A DNA stretch of 64,000 bases from Pseudomonas hamedanensis. GTDB lineage: Bacteria > Pseudomonadota > Gammaproteobacteria > Pseudomonadales > Pseudomonadaceae. Positions 8,962-16,916 of the stretch are shown one piece after another; position 1 is the stretch's first letter; each line of letters begins with the position of its first letter. Location of the stretch: the NCBI RefSeq assembly GCF_014268595.2, contig NZ_CP077091.1, forward strand, positions 84,501 through 148,500. The letters are read 5' to 3'. Below the pieces are notes generated by a model that worked only from the letters and a program-made list of their open reading frames with translations, was not told the origin of the DNA and searched no databases. Made by a program: the position numbers and the translations under genes.

Positions 8962-10055
8962 AGCTGCCGTGCATCGAGTTTCGTGGGCGCAGACTCGATT
9001 CGTCCATTTCGTTCCTGATCCTGTTCACCGGGCTGTTTCTGTCGGTGGCAATGCCGCTGCTGGTACCCCGCGATCCGGGCCCGGACGCGATGACCTTGTG
9101 GTCGTCCTACGCGCGCGCCGACAACTGCAATTTCTGGAACCCATTCTCGCCGGATCGCTCGTCCTACGAGTGTTCGGCGTTCCTGCTGCGGCCCACCGGG
9201 ATCAACCTGACCAATGCCTGGGCCTACGGCATGTTCTGCAATTTCTTCCTCACGGCGATTCCGGTGATTGTCTTTCGGCGCATGCCGCTGACGATCTTCG
9301 GCACCCTGTGCCTGTGGGGCGTTGTGCGTTCGTTTTTCCTCGAGAACCTGACCAAGGAAATTATCGTTTCGGTGGCGGTGCTGAGCATTTTGCTCAGCTC
9401 GTTGACGCGCAAATATCGCGGCGGCTTTTTCCTCTCAGCGGTCATTTACGGCGTGTTGATCCGCCCTTACTGGATTCTGTTTTCGCTGTCGTGGGTCGGC
9501 GTCTGCGTGATGAAAAAATACGTGTCGCGCTTCACCTTCTTTCTGATGCTGTTCCTGTTTTACCTGGCGGTGGCGATGGCGATTCAGGTGGCGCTGGGCT
9601 TTCCGGTGTCGTCGATTCGCGCCAGCAACAACGAGCTGCGCACGGCGGGCGAGGAGGGCTCCAAGTCGCTGATCGTCTCGTGGCTCAGCGGCAGCGACTT
9701 CGTCTCGCAGGCGCTGGACTCGATGATCATTTTCTTTCGCCTGTCGTTCCCGGTGGAGCTGATTCTGCTGTCCGGGCCGGGGCAGGTGATCTTCGTTGCG
9801 CTGATGATCATGACCGCGCTGCTGCTGTTCAAAGTCATCACTTCGACCGATTACAAGGGCGCGCCGATCCAGACCAAACCCAAGGAACTGATCGCGATTC
9901 CGTTGGCGTTTCTGCTGGTGCAGGGCTTGTTCGAGCCAGACTTCGGCTCCTTCGCCCGGCACTTCTCGATGGTGGTGCCGGTGTTGTTCGTTGGCCTGGG
10001 ATTGATGCTGCGCGCGAACAAACCGGCGCAGGTCGAATCACGAATTCTCACTTAA
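8952..10055 (+). CDS. Multi-pass membrane protein, probable Wzy-type polymerase
   Basis: The frame is open further upstream, but the ATG at 8952 (MGLKLPCIEF) has a ribosome site (GAAGAAGG) and the 10-base overlap typical of this operon. It gives 367 residues with about nine to ten membrane segments and a central periplasmic loop (about 205-240). I see no family signature. A Wzx/Wzy locus needs a polymerase, and this is the only remaining polytopic protein of the right size besides the acyltransferase, so the Wzy role is inferred from topology and context. Confidence 0.7.
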   Translation: MGLKLPCIEFRGRRLDSSISFLILFTGLFLSVAMPLLVPRDPGPDAMTLWSSYARADNCNFWNPFSPDRSSYECSAFLLRPTGINLTNAWAYGMFCNFFLTAIPVIVFRRMPLTIFGTLCLWGVVRSFFLENLTKEIIVSVAVLSILLSSLTRKYRGGFFLSAVIYGVLIRPYWILFSLSWVGVCVMKKYVSRFTFFLMLFLFYLAVAMAIQVALGFPVSSIRASNNELRTAGEEGSKSLIVSWLSGSDFVSQALDSMIIFFRLSFPVELILLSGPGQVIFVALMIMTALLLFKVITSTDYKGAPIQTKPKELIAIPLAFLLVQGLFEPDFGSFARHFSMVVPVLFVGLGLMLRANKPAQVESRILT

Positions 10056-10067
10056 GGCAGGTGCTCT

Positions 10068-11114
10068 ATGTCGAGCAAGAAAAAATCCCTGGAAATCGAA
10101 ACCCTGCGCGGCCTGGCGTGCCTGCTGCTGGTGCTCTATCACGTCATCGGACCGCTGGGCGGCGGCTTGAAGATCGACATCGGCTCGCCGTTTCGGGTGC
10201 TCGCCGATTCGATGGTGTATGTGCGCATGCCGCTGTTCACCTTCATTTCCGGGTACATCTATTCGATCTACAAGATTCGCGGCAATGATTTTTCGGCGTT
10301 TTTCAGCGGCAAGGTGCGGCGCTTGATCGTGCCGCTGTTTTGCGTCGGTGTGCCGTTTTCGGTATTGCAAGCGGTGGGGCCGGGGGTGAACAAAGACGTC
10401 GGCGTGATCGATGCGCTGTTGTCGTTCTGGGTGCCGATCAACCACTTCTGGTTTTTGCAGGCGGTGTTCATCATCTTCATGTTCGTCGGCCTGCTGGAGT
10501 GGCGCGGCCTGCTGCGTTCGGCGACGCGGCTGTATGGGCTGTTTGCATTTGCAGCTGTGTTGTTTTTGCTGCCGCCGTTGCCGCTGGATGCGTTCGGCAT
10601 CAACGGCGCGATTTACCTGCTGCCATTTTTTGTCGCGGGGATGATCGGCCAGGAAAACGTCGAGCGCTTGAAACGCACGTTCAAAGTCAGCGGGCCACTG
10701 CTGTTTGTGGTGATCTCGCTGACGCTGCTGTACGTGGCGGCGATGGATCGCGAGTTGATTGTCGACCGTCGCAGTGTGGTCGGGCTGATTGTGGGTTGTG
10801 TGTCGTGCTTCGCCTTGTTGTCCAGCGACATGCGTTCCAGGGCGCTCACCTGGCTGGGCGGTTATTCTTATGCGATTTTTCTGTTTCATGTGCTGTTCGC
10901 CGCGACGTCGCGGTTTGTGCTCGGGCGCCTGGGCGTGAAGGATGAAAGCCTGTTGGTGCTGGGCGGCTGGAGTTGTGGCTTGCTCGGGCCAGTGGTGTTG
11001 GCGATGGTGTTCAGTCGGTTCAATTTCACCTCCGTGTTGTTCCTCGGAGAGCGCGCGGCGAAGCAGAAACCGCCAACAATCGTGACACCTGTTGTGCAGA
11101 CGCAAAACAGCTGA
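10068..11114 (+). CDS. Acyltransferase family 3 membrane protein
   Basis: The 348-residue polytopic protein starts with EIETLRGLACLLLVLYHVIG, the N-terminal signature of acyltransferase family 3, which carries the conserved histidine. It also has the RMPLFTFISGY and NHFWFLQ blocks. Such enzymes add acetyl or succinyl groups to sugars of exopolysaccharides at the membrane. It follows the Wzy-like gene by 12 bases with an AGGCAGG ribosome site and closes the tightly packed part of the operon; a REPIN follows. Confidence 0.9.
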   Translation: MSSKKKSLEIETLRGLACLLLVLYHVIGPLGGGLKIDIGSPFRVLADSMVYVRMPLFTFISGYIYSIYKIRGNDFSAFFSGKVRRLIVPLFCVGVPFSVLQAVGPGVNKDVGVIDALLSFWVPINHFWFLQAVFIIFMFVGLLEWRGLLRSATRLYGLFAFAAVLFLLPPLPLDAFGINGAIYLLPFFVAGMIGQENVERLKRTFKVSGPLLFVVISLTLLYVAAMDRELIVDRRSVVGLIVGCVSCFALLSSDMRSRALTWLGGYSYAIFLFHVLFAATSRFVLGRLGVKDESLLVLGGWSCGLLGPVVLAMVFSRFNFTSVLFLGERAAKQKPPTIVTPVVQTQNS

Positions 11115-11140
11115 ACACTGTTCCATGCTGTACACAAAAC

Positions 11141-11233
11141 CCCTGTAGGAGTGAGCCTGCTCGCGATAGCGGTGGATCAGTCAATAAATTTTTATCTGAT
11201 AGACCGCTATCGCGAGCAGGCTCACTCCTACAG
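11141..11233. repeat. REPIN (inverted REP pair)
   Basis: CTGTAGGAGTGAGCCTGC and its exact inverted partner flank a spacer containing GCGGTGGATCAGTC and a second partial inversion. The element sits between the acyltransferase gene and the SGNH hydrolase gene, where it could attenuate read-through. Confidence 0.92.
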
Positions 11234-11291
11234 TTGATTTGTGTACGACAGACGTCCCGACAGAGGGCATCACAGACAAAGGAAATATCGA

Positions 11292-12422
11292 ATGTTGCCA
11301 GTAGACGCCCCTCAACCAGTCGCCGCCTCGGTCATCGAGGTGGGCGATGCCCGCGAGCGGTTTGCGCAGTGGCGCGAGGGTAAGGCCGGCAAGGTCTTGT
11401 CGGTCTCGGTGATCGGCGACAGCTACACCGCCGGGCAGGATTTCTACCTGAACAAACTGGTGCAGCGAGTGGCCGGCGAAGTGGGCTTCGCCGGCCCCGG
11501 TTACGTCGGCTTCAACCACGGCGCGGCGCTGGGCGGCTCGCACTTCAAATACACCCGCAGCAGCGACAAATACTTCGGTGGTGGCTGGAAAGTTTCCGAC
11601 CTCGGCCAGGCCAGTCCTGACAGTCGCACAGTGACGGGCAAGCCCGGTGCATGGCTGCAGATTGACGCCAGTCCGACACCCGCGATCGACACCACCGTCA
11701 CCCAGGCGAAATTGCTCTATCTGGGCAACGGTGAGCCTCACGAAATCCGCTATCGCTGGACACCCTCGCAAGACTGGCGGCCCTTGCAGCTTGAAGGCTC
11801 GGGCGTTCAGGAAGTCGCGCTGCCCGACGCACCGTCGGCGGCAGACTGGTCGTTCAAAATGGAAGTGGTGCAGGGCGCACCGACGTTGTTCGGCCTGTGG
11901 ATGAGTAACGATCAGCAGGGTGTACGGGTGTCGAAACTGGCAGCGTCCGGGGCTGCGTCAGCTGACTTCTACCACAAGGATCCACAGTGGCAGACGCAGT
12001 GGAAAGCAGTCGTGGCAAAGATTCCGGCCGACGTTTACCTGATCATGCTCGGCGGCAACGACCAGGGTTTTGGCGTCAAGCCTGTGCAGTACCTACAAAA
12101 CGTTCAGGGCCTGGTGAGCATGCTGCGCGAGATTCAGCCTGCGGCGAGCATTAACCTGATCATGCGTCAGGACACCACGCGCTCCAGCGCCTATCCGATG
12201 TCGGCGTATGCGCAGGTACTCGAACCCTGGGCGCGCGAGCAGCATTTGGGCTTCGCCAATCTGCAGTGCGCTTTCGGCCCCGACGTTAAACGCTACGCTG
12301 CGGCAATGATCGGCCCGGACAAGATTCATCCGCTGCCGGCCACGGGCGGCAAGGTGATTGCCGATTATTTTTATGGCTGGATTATGGGTGGCAATCCTGA
12401 GTGCGGCGCTGCCCTACGCTGA
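11292..12422 (+). CDS. SGNH/GDSL-type hydrolase, probable polysaccharide-modifying esterase or acyltransferase
   Basis: The start is placed at the ATG 11292, which has AAAGGAAA upstream; a longer frame would begin in the REPIN. The product has 376 residues. Block I (VIGDSYTAGQ, S44), block III (LIMLGGNDQGF) and block V (DKIHPLPATGG, with the Asp-x-x-His pair) are visible, so the catalytic set is complete. SGNH proteins in polysaccharide loci add or remove O-acyl groups. No signal peptide is apparent from this start, which is odd for an enzyme acting on an exported polymer. It may act on lipid-linked precursors in the cytoplasm, or the start may be misjudged. Confidence 0.82.
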   Translation: MLPVDAPQPVAASVIEVGDARERFAQWREGKAGKVLSVSVIGDSYTAGQDFYLNKLVQRVAGEVGFAGPGYVGFNHGAALGGSHFKYTRSSDKYFGGGWKVSDLGQASPDSRTVTGKPGAWLQIDASPTPAIDTTVTQAKLLYLGNGEPHEIRYRWTPSQDWRPLQLEGSGVQEVALPDAPSAADWSFKMEVVQGAPTLFGLWMSNDQQGVRVSKLAASGAASADFYHKDPQWQTQWKAVVAKIPADVYLIMLGGNDQGFGVKPVQYLQNVQGLVSMLREIQPAASINLIMRQDTTRSSAYPMSAYAQVLEPWAREQHLGFANLQCAFGPDVKRYAAAMIGPDKIHPLPATGGKVIADYFYGWIMGGNPECGAALR

Positions 12423-12435
12423 TGTGGGGGCACGG

Positions 12436-12547
12436 TGATCGTTCCCACGCTCTGCATGGGAATGCCGCCCGGGACGCTCCGCGTCCCATCGAAGCGTGAC
12501 GCAGAGCGTCACAGGATGCATTCCCACGCGGAGCGTGGGAACGATCA
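12436..12547. repeat. Dispersed inverted repeat (GTTCCCACGCTC type)
   Basis: GATCGTTCCCACGCTCTGC at the left is mirrored by GCGGAGCGTGGGAACGATC at the right, with inner palindromic parts (GGGACGCTCCGCGTCCC and GTGACGCAGAGCGTCAC). This hairpin-rich type recurs in Pseudomonas genomes, to my recollection. It fills the gap between the convergent SGNH gene and the galU operon and may work as a terminator for both. Confidence 0.8.
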
Positions 12548-12958
12548 TTTCGCAGGGGCGAAGTTATCGATTTGATCGAGCAGTTCGTCGAGCTTCTGCG
12601 GCATTAACCGCGTATCACAACGGGTTTCCACGTTGATGATAATCGCCGGGTCGTTACAGCACAGGCGCACGCGAAAGCGCCAGTCGCTGAAAATCACTTT
12701 CAGCCCATCGCGGTCATCCATTTCCAGCGCCTGCTCGCCATACAGTTGCTTCAAATGAGCGAGCAGGGGATAGGGATCGCGCATCGGTCGGCGGATATCG
12801 CCGGACGCGGGAAACACGCCGATGCGCTCCACCAGCAGAATCGTGCCCAGCCAGGATTCATTGGCGCTGGGCAACGGTTGATGGCGGGACAACCAGCTCA
12901 TCACCCCGAGGTTGTCTACCTCACGTTCAATCTCTGTCGAATGTTGTGCAATGTTCAT
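12545..12958 (-). CDS. Orphan domain resembling the C-terminus of phosphomannomutase (ManB/CpsG)
   Basis: The ATG at 12958 has AGGCGGA upstream and gives 137 residues. Residues 45-130 follow the C-terminal part of CpsG-type phosphomannomutases as I remember them: FPASGDI (49-55), then GLKVIFSDWRFRVR, then NVETRCDTRLM. The catalytic serine domain, the metal site and the sugar-binding domain are absent. The phosphate-binding loop (usually SNTEP) is changed to CCNDP at residues 100-104. It cannot be a mutase on its own. It lies 31 bases downstream of galU on the same strand, so it is probably co-transcribed. It may be a relic or a regulatory domain; I cannot decide which. Confidence 0.75.
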   Translation of the reverse strand: MNIAQHSTEIEREVDNLGVMSWLSRHQPLPSANESWLGTILLVERIGVFPASGDIRRPMRDPYPLLAHLKQLYGEQALEMDDRDGLKVIFSDWRFRVRLCCNDPAIIINVETRCDTRLMPQKLDELLDQIDNFAPAK

Positions 12959-12989
12959 GGTTGTCCGCCTGTTGTGAGTGAAAGCCGTC

Positions 12990-13823
12990 TCAGCGGCCCT
13001 TGAGGTACACGTTCTCGTAGCAGAAATTGGTCGCTTGCAGATAACCCTCGGCGTCGCCGCAGTCAAAGCGCAGGCCCTTGAATTTGTAGGCCAGCACGCA
13101 ACCGTTCTGCGCCTGTTTCATCAGCGCGTCGGTGATCTGGATCTCGCCGCCCTTGCCCGGTTGGGTGTCGGCGATCAGGTCGAAAATGTCTGGCGTCAGG
13201 ATGTAGCGACCAATGATCGCCAGGTTCGACGGTGCGTCTTGCGGTGCCGGTTTTTCCACCATGTTGTTGACCCGGTAAATACCGTCGGAAATCAGCTCGC
13301 CGGCGATCACCCCGTACTTGTGGGTCTGGTCCGCCGGGACTTCCTGGATGGCAACGATCGAGCAGCGGAATTTCTTGTACAGCTGGATCATCTGGGTCAG
13401 CACGCCATCGCCTTCCAGGTTCAGGCAGAGGTCATCGGCCAGCACCACGGCGAAGGGTTCGTCACCGATCAACGGGCGGCCGCTGAGAATGGCGTGGCCC
13501 AGGCCCTTCATTTCCACTTGGCGGGTATACGAAAAGGTGCAGGTGTCGATCAGCTCACGGGTGCCGGCAAGAAATTTCTCTTTTTCAGTGCCGCGGATCT
13601 GGTGTTCGAGTTCGTAGCTGATGTCGAAATGGTCTTCCAGCGCACGCTTGCCGCGACCGGTGACGATGGCCATGTGTTGCAGACCGGCGTCCCGCGCTTC
13701 TTCAACGGCGTATTCGATCAATGGCTTGTTGACGATCGGCAGCATCTCTTTCGGCATGGCTTTGGTGGCCGGCAGAAAACGCGTGCCATAACCGGCAGCG
13801 GGGAACAAACATTTACGAATCAT
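12990..13823 (-). CDS. galU: UTP-glucose-1-phosphate uridylyltransferase
   Basis: The start at 13823 (MIRKCLFPAAGYGTRF) has AGGA eight bases upstream and gives 277 residues, the usual GalU size. The nucleotide-binding signature AAGYGTRFLPATKAMPKEM is intact, followed by the VEKP and GRYILTPDIFD blocks. The cytoplasmic enzyme makes UDP-glucose, precursor for the polymer and, through GalE, for UDP-galactose. It is transcribed away from galE and ahead of the orphan mutase-like domain. Confidence 0.96.
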   Translation of the reverse strand: MIRKCLFPAAGYGTRFLPATKAMPKEMLPIVNKPLIEYAVEEARDAGLQHMAIVTGRGKRALEDHFDISYELEHQIRGTEKEKFLAGTRELIDTCTFSYTRQVEMKGLGHAILSGRPLIGDEPFAVVLADDLCLNLEGDGVLTQMIQLYKKFRCSIVAIQEVPADQTHKYGVIAGELISDGIYRVNNMVEKPAPQDAPSNLAIIGRYILTPDIFDLIADTQPGKGGEIQITDALMKQAQNGCVLAYKFKGLRFDCGDAEGYLQATNFCYENVYLKGR

Positions 13824-14213
13824 AAAAACATCCTGGACAGTCATGGAACACAGGCGACGGTTGCAAGCCGAAAGAACCGGCTGCAAGTTATCAATGATGA
13901 TTGAAGGGCTACTTTAATACAGTAGCCAGGTTGTTAATGGCAATGCGCAGTGGCGGTTAAATGCTGCAATGTTATGCGATGTCGGTCAGAGCATTATTAG
14001 TTATTTTTAGTCGGCATCTGCTAATAGTGGTAAGTGCGCAGGGAGTGCTAATAAGTATCCGCCAACAGAGTTTGACCCGGAAAAATATTTATTACCAGTG
14101 GTTGAACTAATTTTGTTAAAGGTTGTTGTCGCCTTGTTTATGTGGACTGCCACACACATTCACTGCATGAGGCTTGACACGCTACCGGGTACTTATCAAT
14201 GACGGACCGCGCT
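13824..14213. promoter_or_regulatory. Divergent galU/galE promoter region
   Basis: This AT-rich gap of 390 bases holds no convincing gene. It contains the bipartite motif AGTTATTTTTAGTC (13999-14012) and GCTAATAGTGGT (14020-14031) that is shared with the region before the phosphatase gene. A TTGACA at 14174-14179 lies close to galE, but no -10 element stands at proper spacing. Promoters for both directions must lie here; I cannot place their -10 elements with confidence. Confidence 0.55.
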
Positions 14214-15230
14214 ATGAAAATTCTGGTCACCGGGGGCGCCGGCTATATCGGCTCGCACACCACACTTGCACTGCTCGAAGCAGGTTATGAAGTTGTTGTT
14301 CTGGATAATCTTTGCAACAGCAGCGATGCGGCACTGCACGCCATCGAAGCCATCTGCGGCAAGAGCGCGTGGATGATCCGCGGCGATGTCTGCGACCGTG
14401 CGCTGCTTGATCGGATTTTTCGCGAGCACCGGATTGACGCGGTGCTGCATTTCGCCGGGCTCAAGGCGGTCGGCGAGAGCGTGCGCAAGCCGCTCGACTA
14501 CTACGAAACCAACGTCGGCGGCAGCATCACGCTGTGCCAGGCGATGGCGGCGGCGGGGGTGTTTCGCCTGGTCTTCAGTTCATCGGCGACGGTGTACGGT
14601 GAGCCTGCGCAGATGCCGATCCGCGAGGATTTTCCCACGGGTAATCCGACCAATCCCTACGGTCAGTCCAAGCTGATCGTCGAGAACGTGCTGCGCGACC
14701 TGAGCCTGGCCGAGCCGCGCTGGAGCATTGCGCTGCTGCGCTACTTCAACCCGATCGGCGCCCACGCCAGCGGACACATGGGTGAAGACCCCAACGGCAT
14801 TCCCAATAACCTCGTGCCGTATATCAGCCAGGTCGCAGTCGGCAGCCTGCGCGAACTGTCGATCTTCGGCAACGACTACCCGACGGTCGATGGCACCGGC
14901 GTGCGCGATTACATCCACGTCGTCGATTTGGCCGACGGGCATTTGAAAGCCCTGCAATCGATCAGCGAGCGCAGCGGTATCCACACTTGGAATCTTGGCA
15001 CGGGCGACGGCTATAGCGTGTTGCAAGTGCTGCATGCCTTCGAACAGGCCTGCGGCCGGCCGGTGCCGTATCGCATGATGCCGCGCCGTGCCGGTGACAT
15101 TGCCGAGAGCTTTGCCGATGCCTCGAAAGCGGCGAAAGAGCTTGGCTGGAAAGCCACGCGCAGTTTGCAGGACATGGTCACTGATACCTGGCGCTGGCAG
15201 TCGAACCATCCCAACGGTTACGCGGGATGA
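14214..15230 (+). CDS. galE: UDP-glucose 4-epimerase
   Basis: The ATG at 14214 (MKILVTGGAGYIGSHT) has GACGGA at good spacing and gives 338 residues, the same as E. coli GalE; an in-frame ATG at 14199 is possible. The Rossmann motif GGAGYIGS, the serine block FSSSATVYG, and the catalytic Tyr-x-x-x-Lys (YGQSK) are intact, followed by LRYFNPIGAH. It interconverts UDP-glucose and UDP-galactose, which points to galactose in the polymer made by this locus. Confidence 0.96.
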   Translation: MKILVTGGAGYIGSHTTLALLEAGYEVVVLDNLCNSSDAALHAIEAICGKSAWMIRGDVCDRALLDRIFREHRIDAVLHFAGLKAVGESVRKPLDYYETNVGGSITLCQAMAAAGVFRLVFSSSATVYGEPAQMPIREDFPTGNPTNPYGQSKLIVENVLRDLSLAEPRWSIALLRYFNPIGAHASGHMGEDPNGIPNNLVPYISQVAVGSLRELSIFGNDYPTVDGTGVRDYIHVVDLADGHLKALQSISERSGIHTWNLGTGDGYSVLQVLHAFEQACGRPVPYRMMPRRAGDIAESFADASKAAKELGWKATRSLQDMVTDTWRWQSNHPNGYAG

Positions 15231-15247
15231 TGGCCAATTAGCCCAAT

Positions 15248-15260
15248 GTTATTTTCAGTC
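15248..15260 (+). promoter_or_regulatory. Weaker third copy of the GTTATTTTYAGTC sequence
   Basis: GTTATTTTCAGTC differs at one base from the sequence at 2614-2626 and 14000-14012. It lies just after galE, about 200 bases before the gfcA-like gene. The second half (GCTAAT...GTGGT) is not present, so this copy may be chance. Confidence 0.3.
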
Positions 15261-15461
15261 AGGTTGTTAGATAACGTCGGGAAATTACACTGGCAATGCC
15301 TTTTACAAGTCCGTAGATATAAACCTGCCGTTCGACTTTTATCAGTTGGGTAAGACTGTGAAAGAACAACGGATCTTGTTCGCGCTTATGGCGGACTTGA
15401 ACGCTACCAACTCTAACTCAGGCCGGTTTTTTAACAGGTCGAATGTTAGAAAGGAGTTGTT

Positions 15462-15698
15462 ATGAAAAAAGTGATGGCAGTTGCCCTGTTGACGATGTTG
15501 AGCAACTGGGCTGCCGCCGCTGAAGCGCCGCTGACAGCGGTAACCAATGTAGGTGGCAGTGTGGCGGCTTCTCAAGCGCCCGCTGCCAGTACTGCAATGG
15601 TTGCCAGTGCTGTAGCGGCGTCCAACAGCGGTGGCAGTGCCAATGGCGGTACCACCGGTACGACGGGTACCACCGGTACAACCGGCACGCATAACTAA
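15462..15698 (+). CDS. Small secreted Gly/Thr/Ala-rich protein, GfcA/YjbE type
   Basis: The 78-residue product has a signal peptide (MKKVMAVALLTMLSNWAAAA) followed by a low-complexity part rich in Ala, Ser, Gly and Thr. It ends in repeats of Gly-Thr-Thr before a final His-Asn. Composition, size and place before the Wza, YjbF, YjbG and YjbH homologues match E. coli YjbE and GfcA as I recall them. The ribosome site AAAGGAG is strong. The function of this family is not established. A hairpin with a T-tract follows at 15726, which would keep this gene expressed more than the genes behind it. Confidence 0.82.
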   Translation: MKKVMAVALLTMLSNWAAAAEAPLTAVTNVGGSVAASQAPAASTAMVASAVAASNSGGSANGGTTGTTGTTGTTGTHN

Positions 15699-15725
15699 CA
15701 GGAACATTTGTTAGTGCAGTACAGG

Positions 15726-15758
15726 GTCGCCCGACGCAAGTCGGGTGACTTTGTTTTT
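15726..15758 (+). terminator. Terminator or attenuator between the gfcA-like and wza-like genes
   Basis: GTCGCCCGAC and GTCGGGTGAC pair over ten positions (one G-T) around a GCAA tetraloop, followed by TTTGTTTTT. The hairpin lies inside what looks like one operon, 28 bases after the small gene and before the Wza-type gene, with no obvious promoter between, so partial termination is the simplest reading. Confidence 0.8.
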
Positions 15759-15788
15759 GGATTCGCCCTTGAATAGCGTAGTGCCATT

Positions 15789-16904
15789 ATGACTCGTAGT
15801 GTTTATCTTTTAATGTTGGCAAGTCTCGCTTTGCAAGGTTGCATGTTTTCCCCCGGTCAATACCTGAGCACCGGCAGCATCACCCGCCAGGGCGCCAGTG
15901 AAAGCAGCCGGGTCGAGCTGATTCCGATCACGCCCAAGCTGATTTCCATGAATCGCGCCACGCAAAAGCGTGAGACGTTGCCGCCGGAATTGCTGGCGAC
16001 CCCGGCCGAATACCGCATCGGCAACAACGATGTGTTGTACATCACGGTCTGGGACCACCCCGAGCTGACCGCCCCGTCCGGCGCGCAGCAACAGATCGAT
16101 GCCAACGGCCGCCTGGTGCGCTCCGATGGCACGCTCTACTACCCGTTCATCAAGGAAGTCCAGGCCGCTGGCCGGACCATCCAGCAACTGCGTTCGGACA
16201 TCGAGCAACGGCTGTCGGCGTTCATCGCCGAGCCGCAGGTGGATGTCGCGGTGTTGCGTTTTGCCAGCCAGAAAGTCGTGGTCACCGGTGCGGTCACCAA
16301 AGCCGGCCCGCAGGCGATTTCAACCAACCCGCTGAGCGTGGTCGAGGCGCTTGGTTCCGCCGGAATCGACACCAACAATGCCGACTTGTCCGGGTTGTTG
16401 CTGACGCGTAACGGGCGTGTCTATCCGCTGAATCTGGACTCGCTCAACCAGCAGGATTCCGAGTTGCAGAACGTCTTCCTCAAGGGCGGCGATCAGCTGT
16501 ATCTGCCGTACAACGACAACAAACGTATCTACGTCATGGGCGAGGTCAACCAGCCACGTGCCCTGAGTTTCAAGACGGCGACGATGAACCTTTCCGATGT
16601 GCTCGGTTCGGTCGGCGGTTTGAGCCAGACCACCTCCAACGGCAACGCCGTGTACGTCATTCGCGGGGTGGAAAACCTTGATGTCGAACCGGCGAAGATC
16701 TACCAGCTCGAAGCCGAATCGCCGACCGCCATGGCACTCGCCTCGCACTTCCAGGTTCGCCCGCAGGACGTTGTGTATGTCGGCCCGGCCAACGTGACGC
16801 GCTGGAACCGCTTCATCAGCCAGTTGGTGCCGTCGGCGTCGATTGTCGGTACCGGGGCTTCCGCTGCGAAGAACTGGAGCGAATACAGTAACAACAGCAA
16901 ATAA
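15789..16904 (+). CDS. Wza-type outer-membrane polysaccharide export lipoprotein
   Basis: The 371-residue protein begins with a lipoprotein signal (MLASLALQGC, lipidated Cys near 19). The poly-export domain follows (YRIGNNDVLYITVWDHPEL, near 75-93), and then SLBB-type domains (VVVTGAVTKAGPQAI and IYVMGEVNQPRALSF). It should form the outer-membrane export channel for the polymer, working with the Wzc-type protein. In E. coli group 4 capsule loci the equivalent is GfcE, next to GfcABCD, as here. The ATG at 15789 is the only reasonable start. Confidence 0.92.
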   Translation: MTRSVYLLMLASLALQGCMFSPGQYLSTGSITRQGASESSRVELIPITPKLISMNRATQKRETLPPELLATPAEYRIGNNDVLYITVWDHPELTAPSGAQQQIDANGRLVRSDGTLYYPFIKEVQAAGRTIQQLRSDIEQRLSAFIAEPQVDVAVLRFASQKVVVTGAVTKAGPQAISTNPLSVVEALGSAGIDTNNADLSGLLLTRNGRVYPLNLDSLNQQDSELQNVFLKGGDQLYLPYNDNKRIYVMGEVNQPRALSFKTATMNLSDVLGSVGGLSQTTSNGNAVYVIRGVENLDVEPAKIYQLEAESPTAMALASHFQVRPQDVVYVGPANVTRWNRFISQLVPSASIVGTGASAAKNWSEYSNNSK

Positions 16905-16916
16905 GGCCGCCCGACT

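Noticed and set aside
15231..15461. JUMPstart/ops element before the export genes
   Set aside because: A GGTAGCGTTC sequence is present only on the minus strand, so it is in the wrong direction for an RfaH-type element on the forward transcript.
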